Of a stretch of 64,000 bases of DNA, positions 9,475 through 17,780 are shown piece by piece. Below the pieces are notes generated by a model that worked only from the letters and a program-made list of their open reading frames with translations, was not told the origin of the DNA and did no database searches. The stretch spans positions 1,053 through 65,052 of the forward strand of contig NZ_LMCP01000005.1 in NCBI RefSeq assembly GCF_001425625.1. The letters are read 5' to 3'. Source of the DNA: Mesorhizobium sp. Root102. GTDB taxonomy: Bacteria; Pseudomonadota; Alphaproteobacteria; Rhizobiales; Rhizobiaceae. Position numbers and translations under genes: made by a program. Each line of letters opens with the position of its first letter. Within the stretch, counting starts at the first letter, position 1.

Positions 9475-9745
9475 CGCCTTGATCCTCATTCTGGGCACCG
9501 GCCTGCTGACAGGCTGCGCCGCCGATTATCTGAACCACTATGACTCGGTGACCCTGGCCGCCGGCGACACGCAGAAATTCAATTCGATGCTGCAGACGGT
9601 CGACCCGCTCAACCCGGCTTCACGGAACACACATATCGAAGGCGACGGCGCTCGGGCCGCGACTGTTGCCCAAGGGTACAAATATCCACCGCCGCCACCG
9701 CCGCCGGCGCCGATCACGGTCAATGTCGGCACGCCTACGAACTAA
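9461..9745 (+). CDS. Small lipoprotein in the cpaD position of the tad operon
   Basis: A 94-residue product starting MSRNSALILILGTGLLTGC has a textbook lipobox (LTGC, Cys19), then DYLNHYDSVTLAAGDTQ, a short polar region and a run of seven prolines before the C-terminus. The start at 9461 puts the lipobox at the usual distance and overlaps cpaC. In related loci this position holds CpaD, a lipoprotein of roughly 200 residues that partners the secretin. This one is much shorter, and I cannot confirm the CpaD domain. It may be a secretin pilotin or a periplasmic spacer. Confidence 0.75.
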   Translation: MSRNSALILILGTGLLTGCAADYLNHYDSVTLAAGDTQKFNSMLQTVDPLNPASRNTHIEGDGARAATVAQGYKYPPPPPPPAPITVNVGTPTN

Positions 9746-9799
9746 GGCACGGAAGGATGCGGTTTCGACGCGTCAGGCAAAACGAGGGATCCTGGCGCA

Positions 9800-11287
9800 A
9801 TGGGAACAGAGAGTACGGTCATGTTGAGGACCATCAGAGCATTTTGGCACGACCAGAGGGGAATAGCGCTGATCCTCGTCAGCATCATGCTGCCGGCAAT
9901 CATCGGTTTCTCACTGCTAACAATCGATATGAGCCGTGCGAACAATCTGCACAACGATTTGCAGAAAGGGGCGGACGCGTTTGCCCTGGCCGGTGCGGCG
10001 GAACTGGACGGCAAGCCGGATTCGATCGTCCGCTCCGATCGGGCGATCGCCAATCTCGTCGACAACACGTACAAGTTCTCCAACGCGGGGCCGGTACAGA
10101 CGCTGACAAATGCCGGGATAACTCGCCGCTACCTGCGGTCGCTTCCGCCAAATGACACTGACGCAATCAGGGCGCAGGACGTCATCGCGGACGAGGTTGC
10201 GGGAGCTGCCGAAGCCGAGTTTGTCGAGGTGAAGGTCAACCCGACCGGGTTCTCGGCGATCTTCCCCGCCTCGTTTCTGACTGGCAATACCGGGGATAAT
10301 GCCTTCAACATCGGAGCGACAGCGGTCGCAGGCTTTGCCGGAGTCGTCGTGTGCGACATGACCCCGCTTTTCATCTGCAACCCGTTCCCCGGTCAGAACC
10401 TGCAGGATGTGGTCAACAATCAGAATTTCTTCCGAAAGGGCATCAAGCTCGTGATGGGCTCAACGTCCTGGGGGCCTGGCAACATGGGCTTCCTTAGACC
10501 CGCCGCATCCCACGGCTATGGTGAAGGCGACCTTGCCGACGACATCGCCCATGTCGATTTCCCGGAGTGCGTGAACAGCCGAGGTATTTACACCCAGACC
10601 GGCAATCTCACCGAAAAGGCCAAGGCGGCGTTCAACACCCGCTTCGACATGTACGGCCCCCACTTCTCAAAAAACGACGCGTCTGTTCCTCCCGCACCGA
10701 ATATTCGGAAGGGCTTCGATTTCGCACCGAAGGGCAAGAAGCCGGGCACCGACCCGTGCGATATGATCCCAGGGACCGACCTCACCAAGTTCCATGGTCT
10801 GACGCAGGACACAGCCTACCCGCTCTTTGACGGGCGCATCGGCAATGGGCTTTGGGACTACGACGGCTACGTGACCGCCAACTATCCCAATGGCGAACTG
10901 GCCGGCTTCAGAGACGCAGCCGGAAACGCCTACTCGAACACCAACCCGCCGTCTCGATACGACCTCTACAAATACGAGATAGACACCCCCGGCCTGGTAA
11001 ACACTCACTCAGTCGGCGGAGAAACCGGCCAAGCACTGTGTCACGCAACTCCATCGACCGATCCCGATCGTCGGCTGATCTATGCCGCGATTGTCGACTG
11101 CGACCAGTACCTGAGCGAATTGAACGGGCAGAGCGGTTCAATGACCGCGATTGGGTTCGCAAGCTTCTTCCTCACCGAACCAGTTACCGGCGATGATGTG
11201 TTCGCCGAAATCGTCGACATCGACGGCAACAAAGGCCGAGGAACCATGGTCAACTTCGCCAAAGACAATGTCCAACTCTACCGCTAA
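9800..11287 (+). CDS. tadG: TadG-like pilus assembly protein with N-terminal Tad domain
   Basis: The 495-residue protein opens with the Tad_N/TadE-like anchor DQRGIALILVSIMLPAIIGF and the following ANNLHNDLQKGADAFALAGA, typical of TadG proteins. A large periplasmic region of low complexity in known motifs follows, with several cysteines (for example CDMTPLFICNPFPG). TadG-type proteins are minor pilus or assembly factors anchored by one helix. A second possible start is ATG at 9821 (MLRTIRAFW), and neither has a perfect ribosome-binding site. It overlaps the next gene by 20 bases. Confidence 0.8.
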   Translation: MGTESTVMLRTIRAFWHDQRGIALILVSIMLPAIIGFSLLTIDMSRANNLHNDLQKGADAFALAGAAELDGKPDSIVRSDRAIANLVDNTYKFSNAGPVQTLTNAGITRRYLRSLPPNDTDAIRAQDVIADEVAGAAEAEFVEVKVNPTGFSAIFPASFLTGNTGDNAFNIGATAVAGFAGVVVCDMTPLFICNPFPGQNLQDVVNNQNFFRKGIKLVMGSTSWGPGNMGFLRPAASHGYGEGDLADDIAHVDFPECVNSRGIYTQTGNLTEKAKAAFNTRFDMYGPHFSKNDASVPPAPNIRKGFDFAPKGKKPGTDPCDMIPGTDLTKFHGLTQDTAYPLFDGRIGNGLWDYDGYVTANYPNGELAGFRDAAGNAYSNTNPPSRYDLYKYEIDTPGLVNTHSVGGETGQALCHATPSTDPDRRLIYAAIVDCDQYLSELNGQSGSMTAIGFASFFLTEPVTGDDVFAEIVDIDGNKGRGTMVNFAKDNVQLYR

Positions 11288-11795
11288 GCGCACCGGGATC
11301 CTTCGCCGACTCGCCCTGAAATTCGGCCGCGAGGAACGCGGCGCGATGCTGGTCGAGATGACGTTGATCACGCCGCTGATGATCGCACTGTCGGCGGGTG
11401 TATTCGAGTTCGGCACCATCATCCACCGGAAGCTGCTGATAGAAGTGGGCCTGCAGGACGCGGCACGGTACATGGCACGTTGCACCACCGGCTTCGCCAC
11501 CGTGAATTGCACGACCACGGCGCAGAACATCGCCAAATATGGGACGCCGACGGCCGGGACCTTGAGAGTGGCCGACTGGGGCACCGACGAGCCGGTCGTC
11601 ATATCAACCTATGACACCACCAATGCGGTCGATCCCGACACCGGGCTGCAGGACTATCGAGGGACCGGCGCGACTGTCCGCACGATCCGCGTGACCACCA
11701 CCTACGCATACGGGGCTACATCGCTGCTCTCCTATATCGGTATCGGTCCAATCACCATCACCGCTTCACATGAAGAGCGATTTATCGGGTACTGA
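11268..11795 (+). CDS. tadE: TadE-like pseudopilin
   Basis: I place the start at 11268, giving 175 residues beginning MSNSTAKRTG. The TadE domain follows at once: REERGAMLVEMTLITPLMIALSAGVFEFG, with the prepilin-like G/AMLVE cleavage context for CpaA. TadE-type pseudopilins are processed by the same peptidase as Flp and are needed for pilus assembly. A longer frame upstream of 11268 lies inside tadG and is not likely to be used. The stop is two bases before the next start. Confidence 0.88.
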   Translation: MSNSTAKRTGILRRLALKFGREERGAMLVEMTLITPLMIALSAGVFEFGTIIHRKLLIEVGLQDAARYMARCTTGFATVNCTTTAQNIAKYGTPTAGTLRVADWGTDEPVVISTYDTTNAVDPDTGLQDYRGTGATVRTIRVTTTYAYGATSLLSYIGIGPITITASHEERFIGY

Positions 11796-11796
11796 C

Positions 11797-12369
11797 ATGC
11801 GACCATTGAGTGATTTCAGACGAGAGGAGTGCGGGGCAGTCATGGTCGAGGCGGCCATCGCGATGACGCTGCTTCTCGTGTTGACGCTTGGCTTCGTCGA
11901 TTTCGGCTATGCGCTTTACCAATGGAACGCAGCCACAAAGGCGGTCGAAGTCGGAGCCAGGGCCGCGTCCATTTCCAATCCAGTGAGTACCGCGATTGCC
12001 AATGCGGCGGTCACCACGAACGTGACGCTGGTGGGCACGGCCATGGCGTCTGGCAGCTTCCCCACCTATTCCTGTACCGGTGCAGGCGGATGTACTGGAT
12101 TCAACCAGGCGAATTTCGACGCGATCTACAATCGCATGGTCGTGTTCTTCCCCAGGCTCCAGCCTGCGAATGTCAGGATCACCTACTCCGCGACGGGCCT
12201 CGGCTATTGGGGCCGCCCAGGCGGACCGGTCCCAACGATAACGGTCAGCCTGGAGGGTCTTACCTTCCAGTTCTTCTTCCTCAGTGGACTTCTCGGATTC
12301 AATGACATCCCCATGCCCTCGATGCTGAGCACGGTCACGGGCGAAGACATGAAGAGCACCTTCCCATGA
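11797..12369 (+). CDS. tadF: TadE/TadF-like pseudopilin
   Basis: The 190-residue product starts MRPLSDFRREECGAVMVEAAIA, again with the TadE signature and a hydrophobic helix (residues 15-40). The mature part is small, polar and Ser/Thr-rich with a CTGAGGC motif. It is the second TadE-family pseudopilin in tandem, matching the TadE-TadF pairs of other Tad loci. An upstream ATG at 11770 is possible, but it would add nine residues from the end of tadE. The stop overlaps the cpaE start as ATGA. Confidence 0.85.
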   Translation: MRPLSDFRREECGAVMVEAAIAMTLLLVLTLGFVDFGYALYQWNAATKAVEVGARAASISNPVSTAIANAAVTTNVTLVGTAMASGSFPTYSCTGAGGCTGFNQANFDAIYNRMVVFFPRLQPANVRITYSATGLGYWGRPGGPVPTITVSLEGLTFQFFFLSGLLGFNDIPMPSMLSTVTGEDMKSTFP

Positions 12370-13529
12370 ATGCCATCAACACCAAGGTTACGCCGACCAA
12401 GCGAAAGCAGGTGGCGCTGTTTTCGTCAGATCCGAATTTCAAGCGCGATGTGGCGACGCGGCTCGATGCGCTGGCGATCTATGACGTCAGGGTTTCCGAG
12501 ACCAGCGACTTCCTCAAGGGGCCGGCCGCCGAGACGCGCCCGGGCATCGTCATCCTCGATCTCGGCAATGGCGAGTTGCTCGGCAGGCCTGGCATCGTCG
12601 AGGCGCGCGCGCTGTGGGCGACCGTGCCGCTGATCGCGGTTTCCGACGAGCTGACCTCGGAGCAGACGCGCGTGCTGGTGCGCATGAACGCCTCGGACTG
12701 GCTGCACAAGCCGCTCGACGGCAAGGAGCTGCTCAACGCGGTGACCTTCCACGACACCGGCAACCAGGGCGCGAAAAGCCGGATCATCACCTTCATCGGC
12801 GCCAGCGGCGGCGCCGGCGCCACGACGCTGGCGCTGTCGGCGGCCGAACATCTCGCCTCGAAATCGGCCGAGCGCGCGGCGTCCACCTGTCTCGTTGACC
12901 TGGATTTCCAGAGCGCCAATTGCGGCGCCTATCTCAATCTGTTCAACCAGTTCGACCTTGCCGGCATCATCGGCCAGCCGGAACGGCTCGATGTCGAGCT
13001 GATGGATGTCATCAAGCTTTCGCGCCCGTCCGGCCTCACCCTCTACGCGTTCGAGAGGCCGCAGCTGCCGTTCGAGCCGCATGGCAGCGATTTCGTCTTC
13101 CGGCTGCTGGACCTCGTGGCCTACCGCTTCGACGACATCGTCATCGACCTGCCCAATCTCGAAACGCCGTGGCACAATTCCGTGCTGTCGACGAGCGACG
13201 AGATCTTCATCGTCTTCGAGCTCAATGTCGCTTCGCTGCGGCAAGGCAAGCGGCTCTACAAGAAGATCCGCGAGCTGCGCGGCAACGCGGTCAACATCAC
13301 GCTGGTCGCCAACAAGCACAAGCGCAAATGGTTCGGGAACCATTTTTCGCGCAGCGAGCTCGAAAAGATCTTCAAGGCGCCGCACATCAAGTCGGTGGCG
13401 CTGGACAACGCCCTTCTGACCGATGCGCTGAACAGGGCCATCCCACCTTCCGAGGTGGATGGACGGGCGCGCTTCAACAAGGATCTGAAGCGGATGTTCA
13501 AAGACCGGCTCGATGACGCTGCCCGATAA
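12366..13529 (+). CDS. cpaE: Tad pilus localisation protein CpaE (MinD/ParA-like with receiver-like N-domain)
   Basis: The 387-residue protein has a receiver-like N-terminal domain (about residues 12-130) and a MinD/ParA-like P-loop domain (about 138-370). The P-loop reads GASGGAGATT at residues 145-154: both lysines expected in a deviant Walker A motif (GxKGGxGKT) are absent, so ATP hydrolysis is doubtful. In Caulobacter, CpaE positions the pilus secretin at the pole. It follows the pseudopilin genes with an ATGA overlap and overlaps the L,D-transpeptidase gene by 17 bases. Confidence 0.92.
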   Translation: MNAINTKVTPTKRKQVALFSSDPNFKRDVATRLDALAIYDVRVSETSDFLKGPAAETRPGIVILDLGNGELLGRPGIVEARALWATVPLIAVSDELTSEQTRVLVRMNASDWLHKPLDGKELLNAVTFHDTGNQGAKSRIITFIGASGGAGATTLALSAAEHLASKSAERAASTCLVDLDFQSANCGAYLNLFNQFDLAGIIGQPERLDVELMDVIKLSRPSGLTLYAFERPQLPFEPHGSDFVFRLLDLVAYRFDDIVIDLPNLETPWHNSVLSTSDEIFIVFELNVASLRQGKRLYKKIRELRGNAVNITLVANKHKRKWFGNHFSRSELEKIFKAPHIKSVALDNALLTDALNRAIPPSEVDGRARFNKDLKRMFKDRLDDAAR

Positions 13530-14118
13530 ATATCGGATCGCGAGATACCGGATCGCTGGGCGGCTCGCCGGCGCCTGCGTGCTCGGCGTGGCGCTGGCTT
13601 TGTCCGCCCACGATTTCGCCCAGGCGAGATCGAGCCTTTCAGATCGGCCGCCGCTGCCGGCGATGGGGCCAAGCCTGCGCAAGGCCGTTGCCTTCGCGAC
13701 CGCCGAGCAGCCGGGAACGATCATCATCCGCAAGGACGAGAAGGCGCTTTACCTGGTGACCCGCCAGGGCCAGGCGCTGCGCTACCAGATCAGCGTCGGA
13801 CGCGACGGGTTTGGCTGGACCGGCGTCGTCAAGGTGGGGGCGAAGACCGAATGGCCGGAGTGGCGCCCGCCACAGGAAATGCGGGCCCGCCAGCCGGAGC
13901 TGCCGAAAATGGTGCCCGCCGGCCCGTACAATCCGCTCGGCGCAAGGGCGCTCTATCTGTCTCGTGACGGGCGCGACACGCTCTACCGCATTCACGGCAC
14001 CAACGATCCGTCGGGTGTCGGCTTCGACGGAACGTCAGGCTGTTTTCGTCTTACCAACACGGATGTGATCGATCTTTTCAAGCGCGTCGCGGTCGGCGCA
14101 AAGGTGGTGGTCCAATGA
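13513..14118 (+). CDS. L,D-transpeptidase (YkuD family)
   Basis: The 201-residue exported protein has a hydrophobic N-terminus (residues 15-36). Its YkuD catalytic domain shows HGTNDPSGVGFDGTSGCFRLTN in two pieces: the His of HGTN and the Ser-x-Gly-Cys-Phe-Arg-Leu motif with the nucleophilic Cys. Such enzymes make 3-3 cross-links in peptidoglycan or attach proteins to it. The start overlaps cpaE, and the stop overlaps the next start as ATGA, so it belongs to the tad operon. A role in opening or anchoring the wall around the pilus machine is my inference. Confidence 0.9.
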   Translation: MTLPDKYRIARYRIAGRLAGACVLGVALALSAHDFAQARSSLSDRPPLPAMGPSLRKAVAFATAEQPGTIIIRKDEKALYLVTRQGQALRYQISVGRDGFGWTGVVKVGAKTEWPEWRPPQEMRARQPELPKMVPAGPYNPLGARALYLSRDGRDTLYRIHGTNDPSGVGFDGTSGCFRLTNTDVIDLFKRVAVGAKVVVQ

Positions 14119-14702
14119 CGACGATCAGCGAACCGGACATGCCGGCGATCGACATCGGAAACCAGGAACAGCGCGCCATCGAGAAGCCCAGCAATCCCAG
14201 GACGATCGGCGTCGTGGTCGCCTGCGGTGCCTTGCTGCTCACCGTGATCAACATGGCGGCCGCGGTCTATCTCTATCGGGGCATGAGCGACCTGCGTTTC
14301 GTCGAAGCGCGGCTGGAGCAGCTCGGAGCGTTCGAGCAGCGGATCGCGGCGCGGCTCGACACGGTCAACAACGGCTTCCAGAGCCGGTTCGAGAAGCTGG
14401 ACAGCCAGTTGCAAGGCAACTTCAACGAAATCAACGGCGGCATTGCCCGGTTGGGACAGAATGTGCCGGCCGCCGGCGGCGAGGCCGTGTCGAGTGCCGC
14501 GGAACCGTCCGAGATCACCACCAGCACGCTGGCGCAGGCGCCCGAAGCTCTCGACGGCGCGATCGCGGGCGAACCCAGCGTCATCGAAGCGCCGCAAGCG
14601 CCAAGGAAGAGGACCGCGTCGGCGTCGCCCCCTGCCCCAAGCTCCAACTACCAGCGCATCGAGCAGCCTGACGGCAAGGTCTATTACCGCAGGACCAACT
14701 AG
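14115..14702 (+). CDS. Single-pass membrane protein with coiled coil, end of tad operon
   Basis: The 195-residue protein is unknown to me. It has a cytoplasmic N-terminus of about 35 residues, one transmembrane helix (about 36-56, VVVACGALLLTVINMAAAVYL), a heptad-like coiled coil (about 60-120, with RLEQLGAFEQRIAARLDTVN), and an Ala/Pro-rich linker. It ends in a conserved-looking tail, NYQRIEQPDGKVYYRR. It is translationally coupled to the L,D-transpeptidase. The arrangement suggests a periplasmic partner of that enzyme or of the pilus channel. Confidence 0.75.
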   Translation: MTTISEPDMPAIDIGNQEQRAIEKPSNPRTIGVVVACGALLLTVINMAAAVYLYRGMSDLRFVEARLEQLGAFEQRIAARLDTVNNGFQSRFEKLDSQLQGNFNEINGGIARLGQNVPAAGGEAVSSAAEPSEITTSTLAQAPEALDGAIAGEPSVIEAPQAPRKRTASASPPAPSSNYQRIEQPDGKVYYRRTN

Positions 14703-14741
14703 ACTTTTGGGGCGTAGGTGGCGAAGACCGCCCGGAACGAT

Positions 14742-15275
14742 CTAGAGATCGCGCTGCAGGGCCAGGATGCTGATGGCCCGGATGGACCGCTCTCGCGCTT
14801 CGGCGAGGAAGGCGATGTGGCAGTAGCCGCAGGCCGCCGCCCCCAGAAGCAGCACCAGGCTGTTCTTCAAGGTGAAATCAACAGCCAGCGAAAACTGAAG
14901 GCCGCTAGGCGACGTGAATGCAGCAATCGTGCTCGCCGTTTCCGAATGGCTGCCGACCGCGATCATCAGCCCAGCGAAAATCAGGGCGACGTGGTTGGCG
15001 AGGAAGAAGAATGCCGACCTTCTGGCGTGGCACGCCATCCAACAGGCGATCGATGCGACGGCCAGGATGGCGGCGTCGACAGCCATCGAGCTGCCCAGGT
15101 AGACATCGACCTGCTGCCAAAGCATCACCGACAAGGGGCGCAATTCAAGCCATATCCACCATGCGGTGGGGCTGGCTGGATAGGCGCCCAGCAAGAAGGT
15201 CGCCATGCGCTCCCCTGCCAGGACCGCAAGAATGAGAAAGGGGAAGGCAAAAAGCAGAAGCGGCTGGCGTTTCAT
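14742..15275 (-). CDS. Hypothetical polytopic membrane protein
   Basis: I choose the ATG at 15275 because GAGGGA precedes it; this gives 177 residues. The protein has about four hydrophobic segments (residues 5-27, 55-80, 85-115 and 125-155 roughly) and charged ends. It converges on the tad operon and stands alone. I recognise no domain. It is not an obvious part of the pilus system. Confidence 0.6.
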   Translation of the reverse strand: MKRQPLLLFAFPFLILAVLAGERMATFLLGAYPASPTAWWIWLELRPLSVMLWQQVDVYLGSSMAVDAAILAVASIACWMACHARRSAFFFLANHVALIFAGLMIAVGSHSETASTIAAFTSPSGLQFSLAVDFTLKNSLVLLLGAAACGYCHIAFLAEARERSIRAISILALQRDL

Positions 15276-15478
15276 GTTCCCTCGACAATCTGCAAGCCAG
15301 GATAGACCGCATAGATTGCGCAAGGCTTAACGGCTCCCGGGATATCCTGATGACACAATGTCGGATCATGGCTGAGTGGCGGTGGCATCTGGTCGATTCG
15401 CATCGATCCGGTAAGAATCCCCTTGCGCCTCAGTCTCGTGAACCGCAAACGACGCCACACCCCAGGATTGGACGCTTG

Positions 15479-16465
15479 ATGAACGACACCCCCAAAACGC
15501 TGGCACCAGACTCGCTCGGGCCAACCGTGACCATTGGAGAGATATTGGTTGAGATCGTCGCGAGGGAGACAGGCGCCGGCTTCCGGGAACCGATCGACCT
15601 CATTGGTCCCTTTCCGAGCGGCGCCCCCGCCATCTTCATCGATCAATGCGCGCGTATGGGCGGAGCGGCCGCGATGGTGGGCGTGGTCGGCGACGACGAT
15701 TTCGGCTTCGTCAACATCGAGCGCCTGAGACGAGACGGCGTAGACATCTCCGCCATCGCTGTTTCCCCGGATTATCCGACGGGCAGCGCCTTTGTTCGCT
15801 ACCGCGACGACGGAAGCCGCGATTTCGTCTACAACATCGCCAAATCCGCAGCAGCCCGGCTGGAATGGACCCCGCAGGTCGAGGCGTTGATCGCGCGTTG
15901 CGGGCATATCCACGTCATGGGAACGGTGTTCGCAAGCCCAGCCGCCTGGGCGATCACCGAACGCGCGATCCCCCTGATCACGGCACGCGGCGGCACGATG
16001 TCGCTCGATCCGAACCTGCGCAAGGAATTGCTGGCCCACGGCCAGACCGAGGAGAAATTCGCGGATCTGGTGGACAAAGCGGACCTGCTGCTGCCGTCGG
16101 GCAACGAATTGTTCCTGGCGGCCGGCATGGACGGCGAGGAACGCGCGATCGAGGCGCTGTTCAAACGAGGGGTCAAGGAGATCGCCGTCAAGCGCGGCGA
16201 ACATGGCGCGTCGGCTCGTCAACGCACCGGCGCCCGCGCCGATTGCCCCGGCCTCATCGTCGAGGAAAGGGACCCGACCGGCGCCGGCGACTGTTTCGGA
16301 GGAGCCTATGTCGCATGCCGGCGGCTGGGCATGCCGCTGCAGACGGCGCTCGAGTTCGCCAACGCGGCAGGGGCGCGCAATGTCACACGCCTCGGCCCCA
16401 TGGGGGGAGCCGGCACGCGTGCCGAACTGGAAGATTTCATGGCAAGGACGGCGAGAAGAAGCTGA
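15479..16465 (+). CDS. PfkB-family sugar kinase (probable D-tagatose kinase)
   Basis: The 328-residue kinase starts MNDTPKTLAPD at 15479. It shows the N-terminal PfkB glycine motif around GGAAAMVGVVGDDDFG and the C-terminal signature DPTGAGDCFGGAY near residues 263-275, whose Asp is the catalytic base. PfkB enzymes phosphorylate ketoses and related sugars. The stop overlaps the start of the KbaZ-like gene, which acts on tagatose phosphates in related bacteria, so tagatose is a reasonable substrate guess. Fructose or another ketohexose is possible. Confidence 0.85.
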   Translation: MNDTPKTLAPDSLGPTVTIGEILVEIVARETGAGFREPIDLIGPFPSGAPAIFIDQCARMGGAAAMVGVVGDDDFGFVNIERLRRDGVDISAIAVSPDYPTGSAFVRYRDDGSRDFVYNIAKSAAARLEWTPQVEALIARCGHIHVMGTVFASPAAWAITERAIPLITARGGTMSLDPNLRKELLAHGQTEEKFADLVDKADLLLPSGNELFLAAGMDGEERAIEALFKRGVKEIAVKRGEHGASARQRTGARADCPGLIVEERDPTGAGDCFGGAYVACRRLGMPLQTALEFANAAGARNVTRLGPMGGAGTRAELEDFMARTARRS

Positions 16466-17733
16466 TGCGTGTGGCGATCGAAGATTTGCCGGCCCTGCAG
16501 AGGGAAGGGAAGAAAATCGGGGTGACCTCGGTGTGTTCGGCACACCCGTTGGTGATGAAAGCCGCACTGCGCCACGGCCGGGAAACCGGCACCACCGTCC
16601 TGATCGAGGCGACGTGCAACCAGGTCAACCATCTGGGCGGTTATACAGGCATGACGCCGTCCGATTTCGCGGCGATGGTGGACGCACTCGCGGCGGCCGA
16701 GCAATGCCCGAAGGAACTGATCGTGCTTGGCGGGGATCATCTCGGCCCTAATCCCTGGAAAGACCGCCCCGCCGAGGAAGCGATGGCGCAGGCCGGGAAA
16801 ATGGTCGATGCTTACGTTCGCGCCGGCTTCCGCAAGATCCACCTCGATGCCTCGATGGGCTGCGCGGGTGAGCCGGCGGCGCTCGACGACCACACGGTGG
16901 CCGAGCGTGCGGCCAAGCTGGCGGGCGTCGCGGAACGGGCGGCAGCGCGGAGCAGCGGGGCAAGCCCGGTCTACATCATCGGCACGGAAGTGCCGCCGCC
17001 CGGCGGTGCCGATCACGCATTGGATGCGATAATCCCGACCAGTCCGGAGGCCGCTCGCCAAACACATGCCATTCACGCCAAAGCATTCCAGGCCGCCGGG
17101 CTTGAAAGCGCGTTTTCCCGCGTCGTCGGCCTTGTGGTGCAGCCGGGCGTGGAGTTCGGCAACCAGAATGTGATTTTCTACGATCGGGCGAAGGCCCGCG
17201 ATCTGGCGGCAACTCTGGACAGATTGCCATCGCTCATTTTCGAAGCCCATTCGACGGACTATCAAGGCGAGAGGCCGCTGCGTGAACTCGTCGAGGACGG
17301 TTTCGCCATCCTCAAGGTCGGCCCCGAGCTGACCTTCAAACTGCGCGAGGCGCTGTACGCGCTCGATCTGATCGCTTCCGATCTGGTACCCTTCTACTGC
17401 GAGCGGCCGCTTTACCACGCCATGGAAGAGCTGATGCTCGGCGCCCCCAGGAATTGGGCAAGCCATTATCACGGCAGCGATGCCGACAAGCGGACGCTGC
17501 GCCACTACTCCTATTCCGATCGCATCCGATACTATTGGGCGGCCCCGCAAGCCCGTGCCGCCTGCGACCGGCTCTTCAATGCGCTGACGGGCCGGAAGGT
17601 GCCGGTGACGCTGTTTCTCCAGCACCTGCCTTCGGCGCTCGCTTGGGCCGACCGCGCCTGCGACGGCGAGGAGATCGCGATCAATCACGTCCAGCGGAGC
17701 ATCGAGGTGTACGCTCGGGCATGCGGCACCTGA
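16465..17733 (+). CDS. kbaZ: KbaZ/GatZ-family protein (D-tagatose-6-phosphate epimerase or aldolase subunit)
   Basis: The 422-residue protein spans the whole KbaZ/GatZ family length, with the conserved stretches GVTSVCSAHPLVMKAAL, EATCNQVNHLGGYTGM, GGDHLGPNPW and HLDASMGCAGEP. The classical annotation is the non-catalytic subunit of class II tagatose-bisphosphate aldolase. No catalytic KbaY/GatY subunit is present here. From work on galactitol catabolism in Agrobacterium, such lone proteins can be D-tagatose-6-phosphate 4-epimerases that yield fructose 6-phosphate. With the coupled kinase this gives a two-step route from tagatose to glycolysis. Confidence 0.88.
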   Translation: MRVAIEDLPALQREGKKIGVTSVCSAHPLVMKAALRHGRETGTTVLIEATCNQVNHLGGYTGMTPSDFAAMVDALAAAEQCPKELIVLGGDHLGPNPWKDRPAEEAMAQAGKMVDAYVRAGFRKIHLDASMGCAGEPAALDDHTVAERAAKLAGVAERAAARSSGASPVYIIGTEVPPPGGADHALDAIIPTSPEAARQTHAIHAKAFQAAGLESAFSRVVGLVVQPGVEFGNQNVIFYDRAKARDLAATLDRLPSLIFEAHSTDYQGERPLRELVEDGFAILKVGPELTFKLREALYALDLIASDLVPFYCERPLYHAMEELMLGAPRNWASHYHGSDADKRTLRHYSYSDRIRYYWAAPQARAACDRLFNALTGRKVPVTLFLQHLPSALAWADRACDGEEIAINHVQRSIEVYARACGT

Positions 17734-17780
17734 ACCCGCGTCCGGCCCCTTCAGAGCCGATGGGCCGGGGGCTGGAACGC

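Noticed and set aside
8044..9498. Minus-strand open frame of 484 codons opposite cpaC
   Set aside because: It lies entirely antisense to the secretin and its composition is that of a shadow frame rich in His, Asp and Arg.
12426..13733. Minus-strand frame of 435 codons opposite cpaE
   Set aside because: Antisense to a clear CpaE gene, and no motif or start signal supports it.
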